Below are positions 17,359 to 24,483 of a stretch of 64,000 nt of DNA, in pieces. How positions within the stretch are numbered: position 1 is the stretch's first letter; every line of letters starts with the position of its first letter. The stretch spans positions 62,001 to 126,000 of the forward strand of contig NZ_VUNC01000007.1 in assembly GCF_009695875.1 (NCBI RefSeq), in the 5' to 3' direction. Origin of the DNA: Olsenella porci (GTDB taxonomy: Bacteria; Actinomycetota; Coriobacteriia; Coriobacteriales; Atopobiaceae). Below the pieces are notes generated by a model that was not told the origin of the DNA, did not search any database, and was given only the letters and a program-made list of their open reading frames with translations. Both the position numbers and the translations under genes were made by a program.

Positions 17359-17421
17359 ATGTATAAACACTTGAGAAATTGCAACATTATGAGCAATGGG
17401 TTTGCTTGCATGCGCAAATGA
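17359..17421 (+). CDS. Possible 20-residue leader peptide
   Basis: ATG at 17359 opens a 20-codon frame (MYKHLRNCNIMSNGFACMRK) ending at TGA 17421. GGAAGGG lies 8-14 nt upstream and the sequence departs from the usual composition. It stands between a terminator and the next promoter, so it may not be transcribed. Peptide has no family match I know; I list it only as a candidate. Confidence 0.18.
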   Translation: MYKHLRNCNIMSNGFACMRK

Positions 17422-17590
17422 GGGCGGCGGCTCAGGCGGGGGCACTTCGTGCCCTAATTCCAAGGAAAATGGTTCCAGAATGCAGAATCGGAACCCCTGA
17501 GATATTGGGCAAGGTCAATCGGGTCCGCCTTACATACCCGTATGGAGGCTGATTCGTCTTGCAGCTCACCAAAACAGGATATTCATCGAA

Positions 17591-17646
17591 TATTGGATAC
17601 CGTTCACGGCAACGCTTGACGTAGGGGCTTGAGGCTTGTGTAAGAT
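17591..17646 (+). promoter_or_regulatory. TATTGGATA motif, copy 3, and putative promoter of the YfcC-family gene
   Basis: The motif (17591-17599) is followed by TTGACG (17616-17621), 19 bp, TAAGAT (17641-17646). The left half of the dyad seen near 15680 is kept imperfectly here (ATCGAA at 17585-17590). Confidence 0.42.
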
Positions 17647-17742
17647 TTGTTCCGAAGTTGCGTAGGTTCTGTCTACGTTGTGTTACGCAGGAGTTTCAGT
17701 TCCCTAACGTATGGCGCATGTGCGCCGAAAGGAGTTGCGACC

Positions 17743-19341
17743 ATGTCCGATAAGACAGCGCAGCCAAAGAAGAAGAGGGAGATGCTGACGTCATTCTCCA
17801 TCATCTTCATCCTCCTGGCGATCGTCGCAATCATCACGATCTGCCTCAATGGTGCGACCTACACGGTCAATGGCACCGAGGGCACAGTGACGGGTGCGAC
17901 GTTGGCAGACTTCCTGATGGCCCCCGTCCATGGCTTTGCGGACGCCATCGACGTCTGCCTGTTCGTCATGGTCCTCGGCGGCTTCCTGGGAATCGTCAAC
18001 AAGACCGAGGCCCTCACCACCGGCATTGACGTGCTCGTGCAGAAGATGAACGGCAACGAGCTCAAGCTGATCCCCATCCTCATGGCCATCTTCGCCTTTG
18101 GCGGCACCACCTACGGCATGTGCGAGGAGACCGTCGGCTTCTATGCACTGCTCTCCGCGACCATGATGGCAGCTGGCTATGACTCCATGAGCGGCTCCAT
18201 GATCGTCCTGCTCGGCGCTGGCATCGGCTGCCTGGGCTCCACGGTCAACCCCTTCGCGACCGGCATTGCCGCCGACGCCCTCACCTCGCTCGGCATCAAC
18301 GTCAACCAGGCAGTCATCATCAGCCTGGGCATCATCCTGCTCCTGGTCTCGTATGTCATCGCCGTCTTCTTCGTCCTTCAGTACGCCAAGCGCGTCAAGG
18401 CCGACCCCTCCAAGTCGCTCATGAGCGCGGAGGAGAAGGCTGCCGCCGAGGCCGCCTACGGCACCGAGAAGTCCAACGAGAAGGCCTCCCTCTCCGGCAA
18501 GCAGAAGGCCGTCCTCTGGATCTTCGCCGCTGCCTTCATCATCATGGTCATCTCGTTCGTGCCCTGGGAGGATTTGGGCGTCAACTTCTTCGTCTCTGAT
18601 GCCCAGAGCCACGAGGAGACCACCGAGATCACCGCTGACGACATCATCCAGCAGTACAGCGACGATAAGCTGGGCGACCTCACCCTCACCCCCTCCAACG
18701 TCAAGGGCGAGCTGAAGTCCTCGGTCACCGACTATGCTGGCTGGTCCTCCTTCCTCACCGGAACCCCGCTCGGCCAGTGGTACTTCGCCGAGTCCACCAC
18801 CTGGTTCCTGCTCCTCGCCATCATCATCGGCATCGTGGGTGGCCTCTCCGAGCACCAGATCGTCGACGAGTTCATGGCTGGCGCCGGCGACATGATGTCC
18901 GTCGTCATGATCATCGCAGTCTCGCGTGGCGTCTCCGTCCTCATGAGCAGCACCGGCCTGGCCAACCTGGTCCTGAGCTCTGCCTCCAACGCGCTGCGCG
19001 GCACCTCCGGCATCGTGTTCGCCATCGGTTCCTACCTGCTGTACTTCCTGCTCTCCTTCCTCATCCCCTCGACCTCTGGCATGGCAACCGTCTCCATGCC
19101 CATCATGGGGCCCCTGGCCGCTCAGCTTGGCTTCAACCCCGCGGTCATGGTCATGATCTTCTCCGCCGCCTCCGGCGCGGTGAACCTCATCACCCCCACC
19201 TCCGGTGCCATCATGGGTGGTCTGGCCCTCTCCCGTGTTGAGTACGCAACCTGGGTCAAGTTCGCCCTCAAGGTCGTCATCTCCATCGCGGTCGCCTCGA
19301 TGGTCATCCTGTCCATCGCCATGATTGCCATCCCCGCGTAA
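17743..19341 (+). CDS. YfcC/DcuC-family carrier, probably basic amino acid transporter
   Basis: Polytopic membrane protein of 532 residues in the C4-dicarboxylate anaerobic carrier-like (YfcC) family, whose members are often encoded with arginine deiminase genes. Two hydrophobic halves (residues about 15-220 and 350-530) are separated by a polar loop (about 225-345) rich in Lys/Glu then Asp/Thr. Signature stretches: GGTTYGMCEETVGFY, LGSTVNPFATGIA, PSTSGMATVSMPIMGPL. The ATG at 17743 follows AAAGGAG; a 14-nt hairpin GGCGCA-TG-TGCGCC (17713-17726) lies directly before that site. A second arginine/ornithine exchanger is a reasonable guess; substrate is not proven by sequence. Confidence 0.85.
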   Translation: MSDKTAQPKKKREMLTSFSIIFILLAIVAIITICLNGATYTVNGTEGTVTGATLADFLMAPVHGFADAIDVCLFVMVLGGFLGIVNKTEALTTGIDVLVQKMNGNELKLIPILMAIFAFGGTTYGMCEETVGFYALLSATMMAAGYDSMSGSMIVLLGAGIGCLGSTVNPFATGIAADALTSLGINVNQAVIISLGIILLLVSYVIAVFFVLQYAKRVKADPSKSLMSAEEKAAAEAAYGTEKSNEKASLSGKQKAVLWIFAAAFIIMVISFVPWEDLGVNFFVSDAQSHEETTEITADDIIQQYSDDKLGDLTLTPSNVKGELKSSVTDYAGWSSFLTGTPLGQWYFAESTTWFLLLAIIIGIVGGLSEHQIVDEFMAGAGDMMSVVMIIAVSRGVSVLMSSTGLANLVLSSASNALRGTSGIVFAIGSYLLYFLLSFLIPSTSGMATVSMPIMGPLAAQLGFNPAVMVMIFSAASGAVNLITPTSGAIMGGLALSRVEYATWVKFALKVVISIAVASMVILSIAMIAIPA

Positions 19342-19362
19342 GCTTCGGCGCATATGCAGGGA

Positions 19363-19399
19363 GGGGAGGCCCCACCAAGCGTGGGGCCTCCCCTTTTTT
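19363..19399 (+). terminator. Rho-independent terminator after the YfcC-family gene
   Basis: GGGGAGGCCCCAC (19363-19375), loop CAAGC area, GTGGGGCCTCCCC (19381-19393), then six T residues (19394-19399). Confidence 0.95.
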
Positions 19400-19509
19400 C
19401 ATCTTGAGCCGCGGAATTTAGCTGTGGGCTCTATATATGAGGAAAGCCAGGGCGGGGGAGATGCCCCAACCCCGGCTACTCGACAGTGCGCCTCTCAGGC
19501 AGTCCGGCG

Positions 19510-20559
19510 CTAGTAAACCATGCCCATCGCCTCGCGCACCTCGTCGAGCGTCTGCCTTGCGACCTCGTTGGCGCGCGCGTTGCCGTCGTGCAAAACATCC
19601 TTCACGTAGTCGAGGTCGTCCTCGTACTGGTGCCTCCGCTCTCGGATGGGTGCGAAGTAGTCGTTCACTGCCTGTGTCACGTACTTCTTGAGCTGGCCGG
19701 AGCCACCCATGCCAATCTCTTCCGCGATCTCCCGCTCGTCTCGACCGGTGCAGATTGCCGCGGTGGTGAGAAGCGCCGACACCCCGGGTCGACTCTCGGG
19801 GTCAAAGGTGATGTTTCGCTCGGAGTCTGTCTTGGACTTCTTGATGAGCTTTGCCGTCTCCTCGGCCGTCATGCTCAGGCTGATGGCGTTGCCGTAGCTC
19901 TTGCTCATCTTTCGGCCGTCAAGCCCGGGAATGAGCGGGGTGGACGTCAGGAGCCCCGCGACGTCCGGGAAGACCTTTCCGTAGCGCTCGTTGAAGCGGC
20001 GCGCAATCTTTGCCGTGATCTCGATGTGGGGGAGCTGGTCGCGGCCAACGGGGACGATGTTGCCCTTGCAGAACAGGATGTCGCACGCCTGGTGCACCGG
20101 GTAGGTGAGGAGAAGGCCGGTGAGCGCGTGCCCAGAGGCCTCCTGCTCGGCCTTGACGGTGGGGTTGCGCTCCATCTCTGCCTCGGTCACGAGCGAGAGG
20201 AACGGGAGCATGAGCTGGTTCTCGAAGGGCACCGCCGAGTGGGTGAAGATCATGGTCTTGGCAGGGTCGATGCCGCAGGCGAGGTAGTCCATGACCATGT
20301 TGTACACGTTGTCGCGGATGTGCTCCGTGGTGTCGCGGTCGGTGATCACCTGGTAGTCGGCGATTACGATGTTGGTCCTCACGCCAAGCTCCTGGAGCCT
20401 CACGCGCTCCTTGATGGTGCCAAAGTAGTGGCCCATGTGCAGGCGCCCGGTGGGGCGGTCGCCCGTGAGCATGGTGTACTTTTTAGGGTTGACCTTGAGG
20501 TCCTCCTGAATCCGGTCGCTTCGCCTCAAAGCGGCCTCGTAGCTTCCTTCGTTGGGCAT
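19510..20559 (-). CDS. trpS: Tryptophanyl-tRNA synthetase
   Basis: Class I aminoacyl-tRNA synthetase charging tRNA-Trp. 349 residues. HIGH-type motif in TGDRPTGRLHMGHYFGT near residue 30, and KMSKS in GLDGRKMSKSYGNAI. The start is placed at the ATG 20559, preceded by GAGGAG; a longer open frame upstream shows no synthetase similarity and is antisense to the next gene. No T-box leader is apparent in the 90 nt before it. Confidence 0.97.
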   Translation of the reverse strand: MPNEGSYEAALRRSDRIQEDLKVNPKKYTMLTGDRPTGRLHMGHYFGTIKERVRLQELGVRTNIVIADYQVITDRDTTEHIRDNVYNMVMDYLACGIDPAKTMIFTHSAVPFENQLMLPFLSLVTEAEMERNPTVKAEQEASGHALTGLLLTYPVHQACDILFCKGNIVPVGRDQLPHIEITAKIARRFNERYGKVFPDVAGLLTSTPLIPGLDGRKMSKSYGNAISLSMTAEETAKLIKKSKTDSERNITFDPESRPGVSALLTTAAICTGRDEREIAEEIGMGGSGQLKKYVTQAVNDYFAPIRERRHQYEDDLDYVKDVLHDGNARANEVARQTLDEVREAMGMVY

Positions 20560-20650
20560 GAAGACTCCTCGGTTTTCGAGCGTGCAGACCGTTCCATGGT
20601 ACGCCAATCCCAGGCCCCAAGGACCTTGGGTGCGTGTCTGACGGCCACTC

Positions 20651-21394
20651 TCAGCCTTGGGGGAGGGTGGCGTTGAGGATGTTCCGCGCCTCTCGCCAGG
20701 AAGGGTAGGCCGAATCGAGGAGTTCGTGGAACCGCTGGTTATGGCTCGGCTCCAAGAGGTGGCACAGCTCGTGGGCGACCACGGAGTCAAGGCAGGTCGA
20801 AGGGAGCGAGGCAAGCTCGGCGTTGATGGTGACGACGCTGGTCCGCACGTTGCACGAGCCCCAGCGAGACCGCATGTAGCGAACGCGCCAGCCGTTGCAC
20901 GCAACACCCAACCGCTCCTCGAAGGGTGGGAAGCGAGAGGGGAGCTCGGTGGAGAGCGCCCGTGCGAGCCATCGCCGCCCAAGGTCGCGCGCCAGCTCGG
21001 TATGGTTATCCGAGGACGGGAGGGATAGCAGCAGCTCGTCACCCGTGCGCCGCGCACCTGTCGCTGCCGTATCCAGCACGAGCCTGACTGTCAGTACCTC
21101 GTCGAGGAACCGGACCTTCCCTCCGTCCTGCCAACGGGAGGCCTCGCGATCGCGCGCTGCGGATTGTCTCCCCTGCTGCATGCGAATCCAGCTTTCCTTG
21201 GAGGAGACGAACGCGTCCACGTCCGAAAGCCTCGCTCGGGTGGGTGCACTGACGACCACGCTCCCGTCTGCCCTCACGCGAAGGTTGACGCGTCTGACCC
21301 CTCCGCGGCGCAGGGTGTACCGTATGTGGCCCCCCTGGCGTTCCGAAACAACGATATCAGCACGTCGCATGGCTTTCACATCGCTTCCTGCCAC
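20651..21394 (-). CDS. YgjP-type metal-dependent hydrolase (DUF45, zincin-like)
   Basis: 247 residues. The C-terminal half carries the zinc-binding motif HELCHLLEPSHNQRFHELL (HExxH plus a third His), preceded by RYMRSRWGSCNVRTSVVTINAELA, both typical of the YgjP/M48-like DUF45 group. The N-terminal half has a beta-rich segment (IRYTLRRGGVRRVNLRVRAD) and IRMQQGRQ, matching the family. E. coli YgjP is reported to act on UTP; whether this protein is a peptidase or nucleotide hydrolase cannot be said. Start codon uncertain: GTG 21394, GTG 21379 or ATG 21370. Divergent from the next gene. Confidence 0.85.
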   Translation of the reverse strand: MAGSDVKAMRRADIVVSERQGGHIRYTLRRGGVRRVNLRVRADGSVVVSAPTRARLSDVDAFVSSKESWIRMQQGRQSAARDREASRWQDGGKVRFLDEVLTVRLVLDTAATGARRTGDELLLSLPSSDNHTELARDLGRRWLARALSTELPSRFPPFEERLGVACNGWRVRYMRSRWGSCNVRTSVVTINAELASLPSTCLDSVVAHELCHLLEPSHNQRFHELLDSAYPSWREARNILNATLPQG

Positions 21395-21492
21395 CTTTTG
21401 CCTTGCCGTTTGGCCTCAAGTTGCAGCGCTGCCGTCGCGGGTGGCCGACAAACGAGGATAATGTATCTTGCAGTTTGAAGGAGGGGGGGACG

Positions 21493-22089
21493 ATGGCGAG
21501 CTCATACGGCGAGGATGCGAGCAAGAGCGCGCTTCGGGAGCGTTACCTCAGTGCGGGTGCATCGCTCTCCCCGCGGCAGCGCGCGAGGTTTGACGTGCAA
21601 GTGTGCCGCAACCTCAGGGCGGTCCCCGCCTATCGCTCCTGCCCCCTGCTTCTGGCATACGTCCCCTTTAGGGACGAGCTCGACACGACCTCCATCATTC
21701 GGCGCGCCTGGGACGAGGGGAAGGATGTTGCCCTCCCGAGGTGCGTGGGGGGCGAGAGGTCCTTGGAGTTCGTGGTCGTGCATGCCCTTGATGGGCTCGT
21801 GCGCGGGGCGAGTGGCGTCCTTGAGCCGGCTGAGGGGGCGGGGGAGCACATTGACCCCGCGCGTCTCCCCAAATCCGTGTGCCTGGTCCCGGGGCTCGTG
21901 TTCGACTCCCGCGGGTATCGCATCGGCTACGGGGCAGGATACTACGACAACTTTCTTGCCACGTACCCCGGAACCAAGGTGGGTCTTGCCAGGAGCCTGC
22001 AGGTGAGTGGCAACCCGCTTCCCGTTGACGACCACGACGTTGCCGTGGATGTACTGGTGAGCGACGGGGCGGTGTGGATGTGCCGCTAG
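21493..22089 (+). CDS. 5-formyltetrahydrofolate cyclo-ligase
   Basis: ATP-dependent conversion of 5-formyl-THF to 5,10-methenyl-THF, a one-carbon salvage step. 198 residues, normal. N-terminal KSALRERYLSAGASLSPRQR, central LLAYVPFRDELDTTSIIRRAW, VLEPAEG and the nucleotide-binding motif GYRIGYGAGYYDNFLA are the family signatures. ATG at 21493 after GGAGGGGGG. It stands alone between a divergent and a convergent gene. Confidence 0.93.
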   Translation: MASSYGEDASKSALRERYLSAGASLSPRQRARFDVQVCRNLRAVPAYRSCPLLLAYVPFRDELDTTSIIRRAWDEGKDVALPRCVGGERSLEFVVVHALDGLVRGASGVLEPAEGAGEHIDPARLPKSVCLVPGLVFDSRGYRIGYGAGYYDNFLATYPGTKVGLARSLQVSGNPLPVDDHDVAVDVLVSDGAVWMCR

Positions 22090-22114
22090 CTGGACGGTGA
22101 CCTCTCCGTCCAGC

Positions 22115-23053
22115 CTACTGCTCGTCTTCCTTGGCCAAATGTGCCGCCAGGTCCGCGATCGCCTTGGCGTAGCCCTTTATCCCCAGTCCCATGACCGTCT
22201 CGAAGCAGGCCGCCCTGACGTACGAGACCTGCCTGAACCCCTCGCGCTCGTCCACCTTAGAGATGTGGACCTCAACCGCGGGGATGCTCACCGCCTTGAG
22301 GGCGTCGAGGATGGCGACGGAGGTGTGGGTGTAGGCGCCGGGGTTGATCACGATGCCATCAAAGCGCCCGTAGGCGTCCTGTATGGCATCGACGAGGTCA
22401 CCCTCGTGGTTTGACTGGTAGCACCTGCAGACGGAGAAGCCCTCTTCCTCCGCCGCCTCGTGGCAGAGCTCCAGCAGGCTGGCAAAGTCCTCGGTCCCGT
22501 ACAGGTCGGGCTCCCGAATCCCCAGCATGTTGATGTTGGGCCCGTTGAGCACGAGGAGACGGGGTCCGTCCGCGGAGTCGTCCGTCTCCTCGCTGGCCTC
22601 GTCGGCAAAGTCGTCGTCCGGATCATTCTCCGCGTCGGCGAGCATCCGCTCGAGCTCACGCGCCTCGGAGTCGTGGTCCTCCAGCTCCTGCGCAATGGCG
22701 CCAGGGGTGGGCCGGGCGGGTGTCGTGGATCCGGTTACGCGGACATTGAGCGAGTTCCCCCCATGGCTGAGGTCTGCGAAGCTCGAGCGGTCCGTCTGAC
22801 CCTGGCTGGTGAGACCCGAGAACGCGTCGTAGATGCCCCCGATGGACTTGGGGCCAAACACGACCTCGATTCCATAGGGGCCACGCCCCACCGTGCCCAG
22901 GACGCCGGGAATCTGCGAGAGCCCCTCCTCGTCGACGAGCGTGGGGTTTGCGATGGTGATGCGGAGCCTCGTCATGCAGAGGGTGTTGGAGGTGACGTTG
23001 ACGCTCCCGCCGACGCAGCTCAGTACGCGCGATGCAATTTCCTGGTCGTTCAT
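22115..23053 (-). CDS. aroQ: PTS EIIB (glucose-type) domain fused to type II 3-dehydroquinate dehydratase
   Basis: 312 residues in three parts. Residues 1-79 are a PTS EIIB domain of the glucose/sucrose family: EIASRVLSCVGGSVNV, then CMTRLRI with the phosphorylatable Cys at position 26, DEEGLSQIPGVLGTV and VVFGPKSIGGIYDAF. Residues 80-163 are a low-complexity, strongly acidic linker. Residues 164-312 are AroQ: LNGPNINMLGIREPDLYG (catalytic Tyr185), QSNHEGDLVDAI, INPGAYTHTSVA, EVHIS (His263) and REGFRQVSY. The enzyme dehydrates 3-dehydroquinate to 3-dehydroshikimate, the one shikimate step missing from the adjacent operon. ATG at 23053 chosen; a TTG 8 codons upstream is also open. I know of no role for an EIIB domain here; phosphorylation-dependent control is inference. 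Confidence 0.93.
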   Translation of the reverse strand: MNDQEIASRVLSCVGGSVNVTSNTLCMTRLRITIANPTLVDEEGLSQIPGVLGTVGRGPYGIEVVFGPKSIGGIYDAFSGLTSQGQTDRSSFADLSHGGNSLNVRVTGSTTPARPTPGAIAQELEDHDSEARELERMLADAENDPDDDFADEASEETDDSADGPRLLVLNGPNINMLGIREPDLYGTEDFASLLELCHEAAEEEGFSVCRCYQSNHEGDLVDAIQDAYGRFDGIVINPGAYTHTSVAILDALKAVSIPAVEVHISKVDEREGFRQVSYVRAACFETVMGLGIKGYAKAIADLAAHLAKEDEQ

Positions 23054-23198
23054 GAGAACAGCCTTCTTCCGTCGCAAGACGGGCCCTGGTTACTCGGATA
23101 CTTTCGAAACGAAAACGAGTATAGAAGCGCCTGCGGGCGGATGGTCCGTCCGTTCCGTGAAATGCCGGGATGGAGTCGCATGCGGGGTTGCGGGGGAA
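23054..23198. other. 145-bp gap separating aroQ from the aro operon
   Basis: Much longer than the other spacings in this cluster (all under 15 nt or overlapping). Holds the putative promoter and operator of the EIIB-AroQ gene. Confidence 0.6.
23102..23123 (-). promoter_or_regulatory. Putative -10 and operator of the EIIB-aroQ gene
   Basis: On the minus strand TATACT (23123-23118) matches the -10 consensus at 5 of 6; no good -35 is seen 17 bp upstream. Immediately downstream is the perfect dyad TTTCG-AAA-CGAAA (23102-23114), where transcription would begin. Start codon about 50 nt further on. Confidence 0.45.
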
Positions 23199-24482
23199 TC
23201 ACAGCCCCAGGATGTTCCTCACCCGCGCCGCATCGCCCTGCGGGCTGCCCGTACAGTCTATCTTGATGTCGGACCAGGAGTGATACGCCTCGGACCTCTC
23301 GCGTGCCAGCTCCCTCACGCCCCGCTCCTGAGAGATGGGCCTGCCCGCAAGGGAGAGCTGTCCCAGCGGCCGCTCCAGGAGGACGATGGTACCGTTCTGG
23401 TGGAGGAGAGGGTAGTTCTCCGGTCTGGTGACGATGCCGCCGCCGCAGGCTATCACAAGGCCGCTGCGAGCGCAGTAGCGCGATGCGACCCTCGTCTCCT
23501 GCCCCCTAAAGTCGTCGGTCCCGTTCTGGCGGATGTAGGTCTCCACCGGCATGTCGAGGTCAAGGGCGAGCGCCTCGTCCAGGTCAACGAACGGCCTGCC
23601 GAGGAGATGCGCCAGGGCCCTGCCTGCCGTCGTCTTGCCGGCACCGGGCATGCCAATGAAGACGACGTTCCTGGTTTGGTTGCGGATCCTCTCCTCCAGG
23701 CGGGGGAGAAGCGCCTTATCCAGCTCGCGGCCCTGGAACAGCTGGCTCGAGTAGAACGCCTGGGCCACGAGCATGGAAAGCCCGCTTTGGAACGGGAGCC
23801 CCAGGCGCTCCGCCTGGAGGCAGATGCCCGTGCGCTCGGGGTTGTAGACCACGTCCAACACGCCGCGAAGGTGGGGGAGGGACCCGAGCACCCCATCGGC
23901 GAGCGGGCTCGCCGGGCAGGAGGGGAACATCCCCACGGGGGTGGTGTTTACGACGAGGCTTGCGTCCGCATGCCGGTCAAGCAGGTTCGCGTAGGTGTCA
24001 TCCCCCGAGCGAGATATCACGACGGGCCTCGCGCCCGCCGCCTCGAGCGCGAGGACGACGGCCCTGCTCGCACCGCCAGAGCCTAGGACGAGGGCCTTCT
24101 CGCCCGCAAGCGCCTTGGTGGCGGCCCTTCCCAGGTGCTCCTCGCAGAATCGGTCGAGGAGCCAGGAGAAGCCCAGCACGTCGGTGTTCTCGGCAAAGAC
24201 GGAGCCGTCCGGCCTTCTCACCAGGGTGTTAGCGGCGCCGCATGCCTCTACGCGCGGGCTCCTCTCGTCCGCAAGCCTGGCCGCCTCGACCTTGTAGGGG
24301 ATGGTTACGTTGAGGCCGCGCCAGGAGCCCTCCCTCACAAAGGGGCCGACCTCCTCGGGCTCGAGCTCGATGAGGTCGTAGGGGCATGAGCCGAGCGACT
24401 GGTGGATCTGGGGAGACCAGCTGTGCCCGAGCGTCCTGCCCAGCAGGCCGAATGGCGCCATCGCCTCTCCGTCGAGCTGCAT
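23199..24482 (-). CDS. aroE/aroK: Shikimate dehydrogenase - shikimate kinase fusion
   Basis: 427 residues joining two consecutive shikimate-pathway enzymes. Residues 1-265 are AroE: GLLGRTLGHSWSPQIHQS, LNVTIPYKVEA (catalytic Lys), ENTDVLGF and the NADP motif VLGSGGASRAV. Residues 272-427 are AroK: P-loop GMPGAGKTTAG at 277-287, FVDLDEAL, ACGGGIVTRPEN and RPLGQLSLAGRP. Both active-site sets look complete. The ATG at 24482 lies 1 nt from the pheA stop (24484), so the genes are tightly coupled. The reactions are dehydroshikimate to shikimate (NADPH) and shikimate to shikimate 3-phosphate (ATP). Confidence 0.95.
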   Translation of the reverse strand: MQLDGEAMAPFGLLGRTLGHSWSPQIHQSLGSCPYDLIELEPEEVGPFVREGSWRGLNVTIPYKVEAARLADERSPRVEACGAANTLVRRPDGSVFAENTDVLGFSWLLDRFCEEHLGRAATKALAGEKALVLGSGGASRAVVLALEAAGARPVVISRSGDDTYANLLDRHADASLVVNTTPVGMFPSCPASPLADGVLGSLPHLRGVLDVVYNPERTGICLQAERLGLPFQSGLSMLVAQAFYSSQLFQGRELDKALLPRLEERIRNQTRNVVFIGMPGAGKTTAGRALAHLLGRPFVDLDEALALDLDMPVETYIRQNGTDDFRGQETRVASRYCARSGLVIACGGGIVTRPENYPLLHQNGTIVLLERPLGQLSLAGRPISQERGVRELARERSEAYHSWSDIKIDCTGSPQGDAARVRNILGL

Positions 24483-24483
24483 G

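Larger units (their letters stand above)
17258..17742. other. 485-bp region between arcD and the YfcC-family gene
   Basis: Contains the arcD terminator, a possible 20-codon ORF (17359-17421), a GGGCAC/GTGCCC hairpin (17440-17454), the dyad CATAC-CC-GTATG (17533-17544), the third TATTGGATA motif and a putative promoter. No larger gene supported. Confidence 0.6.

Noticed and set aside
20560-20650. T-box riboswitch before trpS
   Set aside because: Leader is about 90 nt and lacks the conserved T-box sequence and terminator/antiterminator pair.
20560-21057. N-terminal extension of trpS
   Set aside because: Lies antisense/out of frame over the YgjP-like gene; synthetase similarity begins at the ATG 20559 with a good ribosome binding site.
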